Source of the DNA: Amphiura filiformis
Taxonomy: Eukaryota; Echinodermata; Ophiuroidea; Amphilepidida; Amphiuridae
Assembly: GCF_039555335.1 (NCBI RefSeq)
Contig: NC_092641.1
Coordinates: 30,254,848 to 30,318,847, forward strand
DNA length: 64,000 nucleotides
Reading direction: 5' to 3'
Both the position numbers and the translations under genes were made by a program. The notes beneath the pieces were generated by a model. It had not been told where the DNA came from. It did not search any database and saw only the letters and a program-made list of their open reading frames with translations. Below are positions 41,080 through 54,704 of the stretch, piece by piece; position 1 is the stretch's first letter; each line of letters starts with the position of its first letter.

Positions 41080-41397
41080 CTAACCTTTCCAATATTGTCG
41101 ACGTTGCCCGGCTTGGGCACGGTCAGAGTTTAGCTCTTCTTCCGCGCGTTTTTCGGAATAAAATGGTGGCTGGTAGCGGGCTTTTTGTTGACGTTGCCTG
41201 ACTTGGGCGCGAGAGTTTAGCTCTTCTTCCGCGCGTTTTTCGGCAAGTGGGTCACGGCGTATTCTTGCTTCAGCTGCATCATCATTTATCGCCAAGTTGT
41301 TTCGATCTTGAAGAGTCACATCATGAGCTGGGTTTGCGCTGTGCGCAAATGATGCCACAGCAACAATCAGTACAGCGAGAACTAGGACATTTGCCAT
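41080..41397 (-). CDS. secreted peptide precursor, unit 3 (internally duplicated, two peptides)
   Basis: 105 residues, the longest family member. Signal peptide 1-20 (ends FAHS, so the usual Cys20 is Ser) and the common propeptide are followed by two tandem blocks, each starting EKRAEEELN (residues 53 and 82). They come from an in-frame duplication of about 90 bp (41101-41190 against 41191 onward). The first block ends in a Cys-less segment QKARYQPPFY bounded on the right by KR (83-84); its own RQRR has become RQRQ. The second keeps RR (99-100) and ends QYWKG. A terminal Gly can serve as an amide donor, so an amidated YWK end is possible. The stop codon TAG is the last three bases before a GTAAG donor. 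No Cys pair remains, unlike units 1, 2 and 4. A precursor yielding more than one peptide is inferred. Confidence 0.75.
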   Translation of the reverse strand: MANVLVLAVLIVAVASFAHSANPAHDVTLQDRNNLAINDDAAEARIRRDPLAEKRAEEELNSRAQVRQRQQKARYQPPFYSEKRAEEELNSDRAQAGQRRQYWKG

Positions 41398-41446
41398 CGT
41401 GACTTCGTGTAGCCTGTTATGAGTAAACCTATATTTTGTTAGGCTC

Positions 41447-41470
41447 TTTATATGACTTATTAATCACGTG
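41447..41470 (-). promoter_or_regulatory. core promoter of the unit-3 peptide gene
   Basis: TATAAA at 41447-41452, 50 bp from the ATG, and CACGTG at 41465-41470. About 10 bp present in units 2 and 4 are missing, so the E-box is only 12 bp from the TATA box, roughly one helical turn closer. Confidence 0.55.
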
Positions 41471-41559
41471 TGTTAGGATATTTACATTCTGGTCCGCAAC
41501 GAAAATACGTTTGTGCCTGAAATTAATTAACCTTTCATACTTTAAAACATATTGTCCTA

Positions 41560-43860
41560 CACATTACAAATCCAAAATTAAATAAACACCGTCTCCCGGC
41601 AGACAACGTCGTTTAACTTTCTATCATTAAGCCAGTTGTCTACTTTCATCGAGTCGTAAAAAGAGATTGCAATTTCATTAAATTGTAGGCAGCTGTGTGC
41701 ATTTTATGCGTTTTTGCAGTTTGCATTCGTTTTTTGCATTCTGATTAACAGTGCTTAAACATAATACAATAAACTTAATGACATTTATGAACCTAATGAC
41801 ATGTCAATTAAATGAATTTACAATTACCCTTCTGCATTTTGCAGAGTTTGTATTCGTTTTTGCATTCTGATTATCAGTGCTTAAACATAATATACTAAAC
41901 TTAATAACATTAATGAACCTAGTGTGTGCTTTCATCTAGCTTAATAATTACATATAATGACATGTCAATTAAATAAATTTACATTTACCCTTCTAAATAA
42001 CCAATTTATTTTCTAATTAACATTTGAAAAGCTTTGTTGCAAAAGGTCTTACATCCACTTTTTGACTGTTTGAGAAAAACAACTTTTTTAATTGTGCTAT
42101 TATTACTTGTGCGATTTGAATCATTTTGGTTTTGGATACATTGTTGATGAATAGAAACTAAAAGAATAGGTTTGGTACAATTTTGCAAGCCTTCATATTT
42201 ATTTTATTATTTATTTTATATCGCGCCTTTTATGGATGTAAGGCCTTTTGCAGCAAAATAATTTTACCTCTTTTTTTGCAGCAAAATAATTTTACCTCTT
42301 TTTTCAATTTATATACTGTCGGTATATTAATTACAGATTCCTAATGTAAATGTCTTATTTTGTCTTAAATACACGGTCGGCATGGACCACTAGCGGGCTA
42401 TGTTAGCACATCTATGATAAATGACAAAGGTATACCAAAATCTAAAGTTTGATGATTTTTATGATCGTCCAGATGAGCAAATCACTGAATGGGCCTTTAA
42501 TTATATTCGGCAAATGTAATTTTAGGCCATTTTTTAGTATTTCCAAAGCAATACTGTTGTTAATTAAAATGTGGTGTGTTTTTTTCTTCAAAAATAGTGA
42601 CACAAAAAAATGCTTATGGTTTTAATAGTTAAAGGCCCTTTCAGTGATTTCACAGGAACATTAAAAAAAATGGAAATTTGTCAGAGTTGCTTAGAAATAA
42701 AGAATAAGTCTACAGAATTTCATTAAACCACTTTTCCCTGAATACATCGACAAATTAGTCAAAAACAGAAGTTTTAGAAAGGTTTTCTACTTCAACTCAG
42801 ATCGACTCGAGAAAATCGAGATTTTCGTACAGTGCGCCACCAATCGACTGGAAAAACTTCCTAGTCCAGTGTTTCTAACACGGGGAAGTAGAGTCTAAAT
42901 TGATTTAAAACAGAGTAACAGACGCTTAATTTTTGTAGTAGAAAACAAAATAAGCAATTAAACGTCACCGAGGCAAACTAACGGTCAATTCAAATATGAA
43001 AAACAGTTAAAATTGTGTATTTTGTTTAAAATAGTAGCTACTGATGTAATAAGTAGTAGAAACAATACGCAACGCGTGTTGGTATGGTGGAGAGTGAGCT
43101 TCTTTCGATCTCGAGTCGGACTTTTGTACTGTCAGTATCAAAAGTCCAGATTCATGTAAATGCTTTATTTTGTTTAAAATACACGGCTTTCGACCGAACC
43201 ACTAGCAGGCTATGTTAGCATATCTATGCCAATTACAAAGGTACCAAAATCTGAATTTTGATGATTTTTACGATCGTCCGGATGAGCAAATCACTGAATG
43301 GGCCTTTAACGAACATTCAAGGCTAGTATATATTTTACATCAAAAAAATAAAACAAAACTATTTTCCCAAAATTTTATATTCATTTTAAGTTCAGATTTC
43401 GGGAAATTTCCATAGATTTCCAAAAGGGAAATATACGATATCTCTGGAAGGAAAGGCGGTATAAAGGTGAACCAGCCACCAAAATGTGTTATTTTTACCC
43501 ACAATATAATGTCATTCCAATAATTCAATTTCAGCCAGAGGTAGATGTAAAGCCTTTTGCAACAACGCTCTTCATTTTATTAAACATAATACCGTTAACT
43601 AGACATTAGTGAAGCATGTACGAACATTCAAGGCTAGTATAAGTTCAGATTTCGGGAAATTTCCATAGATTTCCCCCGATTTCCAAAAGGACTAGACATT
43701 AGTGAACCATGGGTGTGTACGTGTACGTGTACGCATAAGTGGACATTTTAAATGAAAACCTACCACGAAACAACAACTTGTCCTTACGATGATATTACGC
43801 CAACATTGGGAAAAGGTGTAAATGAATTATGTTATTAGATTTTTAAAGTTAAGGTTTTAA
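41560..43860. other. unit-3 upstream flank without genes
   Basis: Homologous to 27900-30850 without the non-LTR insertion, whose empty site is at 43509. Short internal tandem duplications (for example GCAAAATAATTTTACCTCTT at 42254-42301). Confidence 0.5.
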
Positions 43861-43869
43861 AGTAAAGAG

Positions 43870-44172
43870 CCCGGAGGGGGTTCTTCCTGGTTGAAAGTAC
43901 GGGAATGTGCCACGGTTTTGTGGTACCTTTTCAGCGATTTTGGTATATCGATGGGGGAGGGGGGTTCAGTGGAGCCCAATTGGGAGCATTTTGGCAAAAA
44001 TGCCCTTAAAGCGCCCAATTATGGCAAATCTGGGTGCATTTTGGGTGCTTTTTCATGAAAATTGGTATACTGATGGGTTGCAAAAACAGCAAAAAGTAGG
44101 TATAGAGAAAGTCAGCATCCGAAAGTCTGCGTGGCACATCCCCGTACATAATTTTTCGAAGAACCCCTCGGG
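43870..44172. mobile_element. MITE-like element, CCCGGAGGGGG ends
   Basis: About 300 bp with related inverted ends (CCGGAGGGGGTTCTTC, GAAGAACCCCTCGGGG) and internal GGTATA(T/C)CGATGGG. A second copy is at 27083-27383. The copies are not at equivalent positions, so they inserted separately. Confidence 0.5.
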
Positions 44173-46054
44173 GTATAGAGTGTATGCAATAAACCAACCG
44201 GAACGGTATAACAATTGAAATGGCAGTCATGCTGGAGGACAATTCTAAGATAACTTAAGATGACAGAGGGAGAGGTCTCTAGATCGATTCCACAACCATT
44301 CATACTTATCACACGTTTTATTGTAGTATCATGCGAATTTTCCCGTAGTACCTTATGGAGGACAGAGTTTTATTTAAATGAGGATGACCCTGTTATGAGT
44401 GACGTCGTATCGCATACTCTCTATAAGTTGAGGTGTATCACTAGGGCAAATTATTGTGCCCCTATTATTTATTTATAATCGATGCTGACTGCTCACGACC
44501 CGTAAAAAATTCTGTCGAACAAAAGAGGTCACAAAGTTGACGTCGTACTGTGCTAAATTGGATTACGGAACCCTTTGATTTTTTTGTCGAAATGACTCCA
44601 CACATCCTCTAGTCCGACGAGTAGGACCTGCTTTTTCTTAGTTTACCAACTATACTCTAACTCTGATCGCTCAAAACGATTAACCACAAAAATCCACCAT
44701 ACTAACCGCCCCTCCCAAAAAAAAGATGCTGCAATGATGTGGCCTAAAAAAAGCAATAACAAAGAAAAACAAATTTTAAAGGGGAAAAACAAATTAAGAG
44801 GCTTCAAGATCAAGGGTCCATTTCTTAAAATGCTTATTAAGCTTCTCCCTGCTTTCAGCAATAATATATTCCGTGTTACTCTAAATTTTAACCAAATTTT
44901 AAAAAGTAACCAAATTCGGCTGGGTTTGTTGAAATTTACATCTCTGCAAATAAAATTTCAAACATAAAAAAAAGTTAATTACTACAACTATAAAATATGT
45001 AATTAATCTAATTTAAAACATCTGTTCACGATCTGTATTTTCTGAAGCGAATGCCGGCAGTGATAAACTGCGTGCCTGGTAGTTATAGTTTTCCACTTTC
45101 GGGTCAAAAACTGATTAAAAGTTATTAAACATTGTTGAAGCAATATGAAACTTTTTTGTCGAAGATCCCGTGTCAATATGCCTAGAAAAGTTGCTTTTTC
45201 TCTCTTACTTAACGGTTATCGCATTAGAGAATGAATTTGGAGAAAACCTTCTGATAATCACAAACACTCGCTTAGAACCAAGACCTTCCCTCTAAGCTTT
45301 TAATCCGATAAGCTGATTATCTATTTGTTTTCATGAATTGGAAGACATTCTTTGATGTATTACTGAGCTCAATCATCTGAAATTACTGGACCGTGAGCCA
45401 CCCAGGCTGGTGGCTCAGCATAGTATTTTATTAACAGATGGTTTTCTCCAAATTTGTTTCCTAATGGTCCGCTATTTGAATTATTTCGTTAATGTTTCAT
45501 GAAGAGGGTTCTTTTTACGATGACGTATTTTGGGTTAAATTTGCCAAGGCTTTCTAGAATTACCTTATATCGAGATCGAAATGGTCAATTGCCACGTACA
45601 GTGTAGCATGACTTTTCTATTCAATAACCCCATATTTTGATACTGCTTAGGAATTGGAAATGATTATACCAAAATTCTGACGCAAGGCAATTTATTTTAC
45701 ATCAGTGATATTGATTTACACAATGATTTACCTTAGCAGGAGCAGAGAATATTCAAACTTCAAGTGCATTAAACTGCATGGCTTGAGTAACATCTGGCAC
45801 AAAAGTGTCAAGAGGCGGATTTAAGAGAGGAGAACAACATTTATTTTCATTATAGACTTTTTTATAGTCTATATTTTTTCATTTCAGCTTAATTTAGCAG
45901 TTGTCATGGTTGTGTGTAAATCACTATTACTATTAGACACGTTGTAATAAAACATGATTTTAAATATTTGTATATTAATTTTCTCTGAGGGCTTGCAGCA
46001 AAATTTATATTTTATTTTCCTTGGTATGGGTTTGTGGCTAGTAGTTAGGTAATG

Positions 46055-46139
46055 ATGAAGGCGATGATGATGATGATGATATGATGATGATGATGACGAC
46101 GACGACGACGACGACGACGATGATGATGATAATGATGAC

Positions 46140-46187
<48 letters not shown>

Positions 46188-46190
46188 AAT
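46055..46190. repeat. (GAT)n/(GAC)n microsatellite
   Basis: Tract of GAT with an internal GAC run at about 46096-46122. Open frames across it are repeat translations. Confidence 0.85.
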
Positions 46191-46619
46191 TAATACACAA
46201 ACGACAAAGAGGAACAAACATGCCTAGCATGTAATTCAATAAAAAACATGGAAAAATTTGACCTCTTATCTTCTCGCAAACTAAGATTATGCATATTTTA
46301 TCTCTTCAATAAACATTGTAAAAGTCGATTTGGCCTTGGCACGTGGGCCTCATCCTCTATAACAGCAGGTTTACTTTCTTGTTGAATGGAGGCCTCGAGG
46401 TCACTGAACTGTGTATTTGGAGATGATGGCTCATAGCACACGTGTTAAGCAAAAACATACATGAGAAGTAAGCAGTGTTTCATATTGCTTGCAATCCTCC
46501 CCCCTCCCCAAAGCAATGTTGGAGCCAATACTAGACCAATTGTCCGTTCCTGTCTCAGTATCAAAACAACATTGACTGGGTGGGTGCGGAGGGGGTTGAA
46601 AATTTATTACTAAATTAAA

Positions 46620-46828
46620 TCCTTCATCACTGCCATCATCGTCACCATCACGACTCATCATCATCATCATCATCATCATCACCATCACATCATCATCATC
46701 ATCATCATCATCACAACAACAACAACAACAACATCACCACCACCATCATCATCATCATGAACAACAACAACAACAACAACAACGCCATCATCATAATCAT
46801 CATCATCATCATCATCATCATCTACACC

Positions 46829-46860
<32 letters not shown>

Positions 46861-46895
46861 CACCATCATCATCATCGTCGTCGTCATCATCATTT
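46620..46895. repeat. (ATC)n/(AAC)n microsatellite
   Basis: ATC tract with two AAC runs (about 46713-46732 and 46760-46782); complementary to the GAT tract 430 bp away. Confidence 0.85.
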
Positions 46896-47219
46896 ACACT
46901 ATAGGCACACAAATAGAAATCTTACATTAACTGCAAGTCATCAGAAAAACAAAATATTTAAAACAAATTATTGTTTTATTACTGCGCGCACAGTTTGCAA
47001 CAACAACATCAACTGCCAGATTGTGCTCAATTGAAAAAAAAATAGATTTTTAAAAGTCTAATATGAAAATTTTTTTTGTTGGAGGATGTGTGGAGTCATT
47101 TCGACAAAAAAAATCAAAGGGGTCCGTAAGCCAATTTAGCACAGTACGACGGCAACTTCGTGACCTCTTTTGTTCGACAGAATTTTTTACGGGTTGTGAG
47201 CAGTCAGCACGGTGTTACG

Positions 47220-50200
47220 TAACAAAATGGTGAAAAATTAGCCGACAAACGCGTTTTAGCAAAATATAGCTCCAGAAAATGGAAGACACGGGTCGTTTTC
47301 TGCTTAAATTATGTACCATGACCACGGATACGATATCGACGTGTAAAGCAACAACAGTCGGAACTCGGCGATAATAAATTTTCAGTTTCCTATAGGATAG
47401 TAAAAAGCATTTACAAAGCTGGATTTTGCAGAAAGCCCCATTGAAATTGAACAACCAGTTCCAAAGATATGAGCAATTAAAGAGTTTCCAAAACAGGAGG
47501 AAACAAAAGGAAATACTTCCTTCGTTTGGCTATATCTCAAAATCAATATTTCCGAGTTCCGACTGATTTTGCTTGATCGCATCACAAATATTGTGTAAAA
47601 GTTGAATTATTATGGAAAATAACGAAGCTTCAACATGCCCTAAGTAGCAGGAAAAATTAGAAAAACTGTGTGTTACAATCACAAAAACGTTCATAAAGCA
47701 GGAAAACGCGGGTTTCAAAATCGGGTGTCATGTCAGATAATCATGATAATAACTGAAGTTAGCTTGCCTGAAAATTTCATGAAATTTAGTAGCGTTTTAT
47801 TCCAAGAAATATTGGATTTCAGTGTGTCTTTGTGCGTGACTAGTTAAAGTGGCATTAAAACAGCATTAAACGCAATAAATATTCAAACTAATCAATGGTA
47901 AATGGCTTTGAGGGTTACAGCAGAAATATTTCTCCCCAAATTGTGTTGTTTACATGTTTCAAATCCAAAATAGCACCCATTATGAGGTCCAAAATGGCCG
48001 CCAAAATACATTTTGTCACTCAAAAATGAGTTAAAGTAGCATTAAAACAGCATTTAACACATTAAATATTCAAAATAATCAATGATAAACGGTTTTAGGG
48101 ATTACAATAGAAACATTTGTCCCCAACTTTAGGTTGTTTAAAACATGTTTTAAATCCAAATAGGTGCCAAATATGAAAACCAAAATGGCCGCTAAAGTAG
48201 TGTTTTCATACTAAGGATCTCACACCACCAAATCAGAGTCCCATATAGATATGTGTTAAATTTGCCTTCCCAGCAAACATTAAAACGCTTTTAAAACGTT
48301 TTAAATAAGTTATATTTTGGGTTTTGGTTTAGGTAAAAACGTTTTAATAACATAAAAATGTCGAGTTAAATAAAGTTCATGAAATCGTTTTAAACGTTTT
48401 GTATGAAAACACACTACAACAATATTTTTAAAATGTTTTCGAAATGTCATTGTAAAACAATTTTTGCAAACATTTTTGGCCAAATATTTTGTCAACACTT
48501 AAATAACACTATGTTAAAATATTTGCACCCAACAAACACAGAAATGTTCTTAAAATGTTTTTTACAAAACGTTTTAATAACATTTAAATGTCGGGTTATA
48601 TTAAGGTCGTGAAAACATTTTTAAAACGTTATTGTAAATATTTTGGGCAAACATTTTTTGCAAAATATTTTTTCAACCCAAAATAACATTCTGTTTAGAA
48701 TGATTTTGGAATTTTATTAAAGCGTTTTTATACCCTTTATATAACCCGACATTTAAATGTTTTCTGTAAAACATTTGTGTTTGCTGTGCAATAAATTACC
48801 AACAAATGTTATTTAATGTTATGAAAACGTTTTATACCATTCATGTACCCTTTATATAACTCGACATTTAAACGCTTTCTGACAACCTTGTATACCTTTT
48901 GCGAATGATGTCGAAAACGTTTTGTGTTTGCTGGGTTACGAAAACGTAATTTTTTCTTCACAGGAGCGACTCAGTTTTTAGCGACAGCTGGGAAAAATAT
49001 AGGTCGGCCGACATTATTTTTTACTGCCCTCGAAGTCTACGATGCCCGAGAATCACCTAATTTACATGAAATCATGCCAGTGTTTCTGTAAAGAAAAGGC
49101 TGCTTAAAAAATTATTCCATCTCTTCCATTTGTGGTACTCTTGCAGTATTGAACATTACTCACGGCCCGGCAATTCTTATATCGCCTTGATAAGAGTTCG
49201 AAGCCCTGTCATCAACAGAGGGCGGTATTAATCCCACGGTAAAGAATGTCCCAATGTCTGATGAACCGCGCTAATGAGCTGGTCAGTAACCATAGAAAAA
49301 GCGTGTTTCCGGGGAAAATTGACAGGTAACTATCATAAATTTCTAGATACAGTTACTAGAAGGTCGTGCGATGAAATACAACCATTTGTTAATCATTTCT
49401 TAATTGAGGGAGCAATAATTATTCCTCATGAATATTAATGTCATGTTGATGACATCATAATTACTCGAATTTTGTTGATTTTGGCATTTTGAAACATTTA
49501 AAGCTCAAAAGACACATAAAATCAATCAGGAATATTTTTCTTCATTTCACATGAGTCTCCATGCCGAAATTCTAGCATCAGAGTAATCTCCTTTTCAAGA
49601 TACAGCTTTTATAAGTGTCATATGTCACCTCTATATAATTCGTAAATTTGTATTATGCACACAAATAGTGATGCCCGTTTGTGCTGTATTTATGATAGTT
49701 TTTCATATCCGATTTTAACGATAAAACACATTCCCTACAGAGAAAACAAAATAGCAAAACATACAACAGTTTGTAACATTCTCTATGAACTTGAACATCT
49801 ATGTTTGGATTGTGATGTAATTAACGAGTGTAATGAGATTTTCTCTTTCTGAATCTGACTGGTAAAATATTATTTTTCATCACGATTTTGCATCAAATAC
49901 ATACATTTCTGGGTCAAAAGACATATAAAACATTTAGAAATATTGAAATATGGTGTATAAATAACGCTAATAAAATCATTTGAGTTGATCAAGTAATCGC
50001 CTTTTATGATTTTCAAGGCAATATGCATAAATGATGATTCTGCATGTACATAATTTTTCACTTCAGTAAGCTCATCTTTTGACCAACGTTCATTATTGAT
50101 CAATGTTTCTATTGTAAGCAGTAACATCAAAGAACCACAGGTGTATGAGCTTGTGCAATGAATTGGATTACATATGGGTTTGTCAGGTTATTGATCGCTG

Positions 50201-50490
50201 AATGGAAGCGAACATGATACATATTACGTAGTATTCCATGCCTGTGCGGGGAGTTGAACCCTAGCGACCAGAACTATGAACACTTTGAAGTGTTAGCACT
50301 TTGCAGGGCCGTGTACTAATCATGACCAATCCAAATTTTGCCAAAATTATTCAAATTTCTGCCCAGTTTAATGCTTACTTAGCTGTCTATGAGTTTTTCT
50401 GAGAATTGAAATTAAGGGCGCACAACCATATAATTCTATTTGGTAGAGTGAAATCTGAAGGCGACATTAAAACAGCATTAAAACTGTATA
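47220..50490. other. right part of the unit-3-specific insertion, no gene
   Basis: AT-rich, with AAAATGGCCGCC repeats at 47960-48200, one CCCAGCAAACA element, and otherwise no recognised feature to 50490. Confidence 0.45.
48269..48935. mobile_element. CCCAGCAAACA element, copy 1
   Basis: 667 bp with ends CCCAGCAAACA and TGTTTGCTGGG, TT on both sides. The interior is dense in AAAACGTTTTAAAA-type palindromes and CGACATTTAAA. No coding capacity seen. Confidence 0.7.
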
Positions 50491-51256
50491 TTTTCAATAT
50501 CAATGGAATATGGCTTTAGAAGCTAAAACATAGACATTTGTAACCAAATTGTGTCATTCACAGGTGTCAAATTCAAAATGGCGCCCAACGAGAGGCTCAA
50601 AATGGCGGCCAAGGCCAAATATATTTTTTCAAAGCTTTTGAGTATTTTAGCGGCCATTTTGGCCGAAGAAGAAGAAGATCACCAGATGACAGACTGTTAA
50701 AGCATTTTCCACCCTGATGTGGCAGTGATGTCATCCAGATCATCCAGATTAGCCAGATTGACTGACTATCAGGCGGTGGTGGAAGCGATGTCGCCCTTTT
50801 TGACGTCGCCATTGGATTAACACATAATCATGAAATCTTCACAAACAATTCTAAATTTGTTATGTGGTGTCAATTATATTACTCTAAAACCGTCGGTGTA
50901 CGGCAAAGTACCCCACTGCAAGTATGTTAATTTTTCCATTTGTAATTGCTAACTGTGTATTTTGAATGGCTGTCAGCCCTGTATCTTCGCCAGCCTCGTA
51001 CGTCACGTGTTGCGTGTCCTATGCCGCCTGCTGACTATGTCCTGAGGACATAGCGACACCACACGAGCGTTGGTTGAGTATGTGGCCTCCTCATGCGATA
51101 CCTACCTGCGCAAAAACGTACGTATGTACGTACGGTCGACGTGTGGAAAATCGAAATCTCTCTATTATGTACATTCTACCTTGTAGTAATTCTTGATTAG
51201 TACGGCTAAAGGCCGCTGCAGACTCCGAATATTCCACGAAGAATTTGATGTAACAT

Positions 51257-51949
51257 CCAGCAAACACAAAAACGTTTTTAAAACGTTTTAAATAAGTTAT
51301 ATTTTGGGTTTTGGTTTAGGTAAAAACGTTTTAATAACATTAAAATGTCGGGTTTTATAAAGTTCATGAAATCGTTTGAAAACGTTTCGTATGAAAACAC
51401 ACTACAACAATATTTTTAAAATGTTTTCGAAATGTCATTGTAAACTATTTTTGCAAACATTTTTGGCCAAATATTTTGTTAACATTATGTTAAAACATTA
51501 TGTTACAATATTTGCATCCAGTAAACACAGAAATGTTCTTAAAATGTTTTTACAAAACGTTTTAATAACATTTAAATGTCGGGTTATATAAAGGTCGTGA
51601 AAACATTTTAAAAACGTTATCGTAAATATTTTGGGCAAACATTTTTGGCAAAATATCATTTCAACCCCAAAATAACATTCTGTTTAGAATGATTTGTACC
51701 AAGTTTTCAAAAATGTTTTTGGAATGTTATTAAAACGTTTTTACACCCTTTATATAACCCGAAATTTAAATGTTTTCTGTAAAACATTTGTGTTTGCTAT
51801 GCAGTAAATTACCAACCAATGTTATTTAATGTTATGAAAACGTTTTATACCATTAATGTACCCTTTATTTAACCCGACATTTAAACGTTTTCTGACAACC
51901 TTTTATAACCTTTTGCGAATGATGTCGAAAACGTTTTGTGTTTGCTGGG
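51257..51949. mobile_element. CCCAGCAAACA element, copy 2
   Basis: 693 bp, closely similar to copy 1. Inserted in a foldback element at GTAACAT/ATATC with AT repeated; the intact site is GTAACATATCTC near 18234. Confidence 0.75.
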
Positions 51950-52239
51950 ATATCCCTGTTATTTAATCTATTACCATCTATTTCCAGTAATGTTCTAACG
52001 AATATTTGATTTAACGTAAAATCGATAATAATATTTTACGTAGAATATCTAAAACAAGATATTCTTGAAAAAAATTGGTGTCAGTTCCAATTTACAATGT
52101 AATTATTATTTGAATGTAATGTTGTTGATGTAATTGCATGAGAAGTGTTGCATTGCAGAACTGACAGGAACATTTAGTGGTAATTCACAGGACGAAGATG
52201 GCGAATTCTATCATTCGATCATGGACTAATAATATAGAG

Positions 52240-52735
52240 GACGCCGGGGGCACTTCAATTTGAAATGGATATAGGTGTAGGGCTGGCGCTTTCGCACTAA
52301 GGGGCATTCGGTGAGAGCAACATGTAAAAAATATGGGGTCAATGGGTGAGAGCATGATTTTTGGCATTCGGTGAGAGCAAAATGTAAAAAATATGGGGTC
52401 ATTGGGTGAGAACATGACCTTTTTTTAAATGGAATCTTGGTGAGAACCAAAACAGCGCCACAAAAACCTCGAAAATCGAATTTCTAGTTCTAAATGGCTT
52501 CAAATTTCTTTATTTTTTCAAAATAAGTAACAAAATCAGTGATAATGAAAGTTGCTGTTCAAATTGAACTTGTAAGGGTCTTTGGGTGACAGATCAAATG
52601 GAAAAATAGGGGGTCTTCGGGTGACAGAGCGCGGAGCGAGCATGTGTTCGTAAAAAATATGGGGTCTTTGGGTGACAGCGATGCTGAAAAAGGGGTCTTA
52701 ACAGCCCTACATACGCGTCACCTCCAAAGGAGAGG
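52240..52735. repeat. repeat rich in GGGGTCTTTGGGTGACAG motifs
   Basis: Ends share GTAGGGCTG/CAGCCCTAC. The interior has repeated ATTCGGTGAGAGCA, ATATGGGGTC and TTTGGGTGACAG blocks. Probably a MITE. Confidence 0.45.
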
Positions 52736-54136
52736 ACGTAGTGCGAGTGTCGTCATGATGATGACTTGCTGAACAGAACGCGGCCGCGGTATATAAACCG
52801 GGCGCCTGATTGTTAATTTTGCCCCTTACAAACCATCTAAAAAAAGGCACTTTTCTGCTATTCAGCAGCATGGAAGCAGGTCGATTCTGACCCAAACCAA
52901 TTCGGCCACAGTTGACTTGGCCATATGCCATTTGGTCCCAAGCTAAGTCAGCCACAAACCAATTCGATGTTGACCGAAGGGATAAACGATTTAATATGTT
53001 AATGAATATATGTGACCGTCCACCACGAAACGGCTGTAAAGTCGGCTCACGTTCAATTTTAAAAAAATTGTTAAAAAATCATTTGACTCCAAACGATATC
53101 CAGAAGTAAAAAAAGAGGGTTAAGTGCACAAAGTACAAAAAAGTGACTATATCTCATTAACCAAAGATCCTATAGATATGCAATCACTGACTTTTTTGTT
53201 CCTTATGACCAGAGGAAAAGTATTACATATCGCACGACTCTGTAAGATGTAGAGTTAAGTGCACAAAGTACAATAAGTGACTATAATCTCATTAACCAAT
53301 GATCGTACATATACGCGACCGCTGACTTTTTTGTTCCTTATGACCAGAGGAAAAAAATATTGCACGACTCTTTAAGATATTTAATGGTTAAAAATAATGG
53401 TTATGGAGAAAATCACGAATAAGTTGGCCAACTTTTTTTTTGTACATACAGGTTTCGAATTGGCATGTGGGCGAATTGGTTTGGGACTAAATTGACGATA
53501 CGGTTTGTCCCGATTTACATTAGAATTAAGACTAGATTCTGCCCACGCGCACGGCTATGCTCCCGATACTATGCTCCCGATAGACAGTCTAGTACATCAG
53601 CTGTGGTCCGTTTCGTTGCTGCAAATAACATTGATATCGATATTGATATTTGTACAGATCATGTGATCTTTCGATATGATTCGAATTGTCACGTGATTGT
53701 CAAACCTGCCAGGAACTGACACAAAAATATGTCTACGTCGATTTTACGTCATCAAACATTCGTTAGAACTTAAAGATTACTGGAAATATTCTACATCCAA
53801 TAAAAAGTCTGCAGGGTCCTCGAGAATATCGGTTACTCGATGCATGGTGTGATTTTTTTTCCCTCCGACATTCCGCGACTCTTAGTCTCACATCAAATTG
53901 AGAATCTTAATATTTTAAATTAACAAGGAATTAACTTAGATAACGTACCAAATTAGATTGTATTGATATTTATTAGATTTTATTGACATTTATTATGTAA
54001 TTTCCCTTGTTTACAATGACGGAGCATTTTCCGTGCAAATATTCAATTTAACCAATATTCTTTATTTCAACGGATCGCAGAAACGTGTATATATAAATGG
54101 AATGCACATCTGATGAAGAAGGTGACCAGCAATACC

Positions 54137-54274
<138 letters not shown>

Positions 54275-54521
54275 CCAATTTTGTAGACACAATGTGTCAA
54301 TGCGCTAAACATAAAAAGTGACGACACCAACAATTCAGCAATAATTACATAACGATATTAAGAAGTTTAGAAGTTCTTGATATGAAGGGGAAAAGGCAGA
54401 TCAGAAATATCATGTTCAACACCGGAGGAGGGCACTTAACTTTAGAAGTGACAGGTATTGTATCGGCGTTGGGTAGTAGGGACCTATCACATATAAAGGT
54501 TGTTTCATTTGGTATAAACTA

Positions 54522-54704
54522 CCCAGTGGGCACACCTGACGTCGAAATCAGGTTGAAATAACGTTGTATTTGCAAATGGACTTCAACCTGATTTCAACTA
54601 GCCTCTAGGTTGAAATCAGTTGAAATCAGGTTAGGTTGACTCGGAAATTTCGACGTTATAGCAACGTTGATTTAACGTCGAAATCCTAACCTGTGCCCAC
54701 TGGG
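54522..54704. mobile_element. TA-flanked MITE with CAGGTTGAAAT motifs, unit 4
   Basis: 183 bp, ends CCCAGTGGGCAC and its complement, TA on both sides. The interior is built of repeated CAGGTTGAAAT/ATTTCAACCTG blocks and TCGACGTTA. Eroded copies at the same site: about 21991-22231 (unit 2) and 38505-38701 (unit 3). Unit 1 is empty near 5666. Confidence 0.75.

Larger units (their letters stand above)
44484..47215. repeat. inverted repeat spanning the unit-3 insertion edge
   Basis: 44484-44612 and 47085-47215 are inverted copies (TCTGTCGAACAAAAGAGGTC in both orientations). Between them lie (GAT)n at 46055-46190 and (ATC)n at 46620-46895. Confidence 0.6.

Noticed and set aside
46431-46912. Poly-Asp and poly-Met frames, and a poly-His frame near 46045
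   Set aside because: Repeat translations of the ATC/GAT tracts.
50228-50312. tRNA on the minus strand (GGTTCAACTCC B-box-like)
   Set aside because: No matching A box or acceptor stem.
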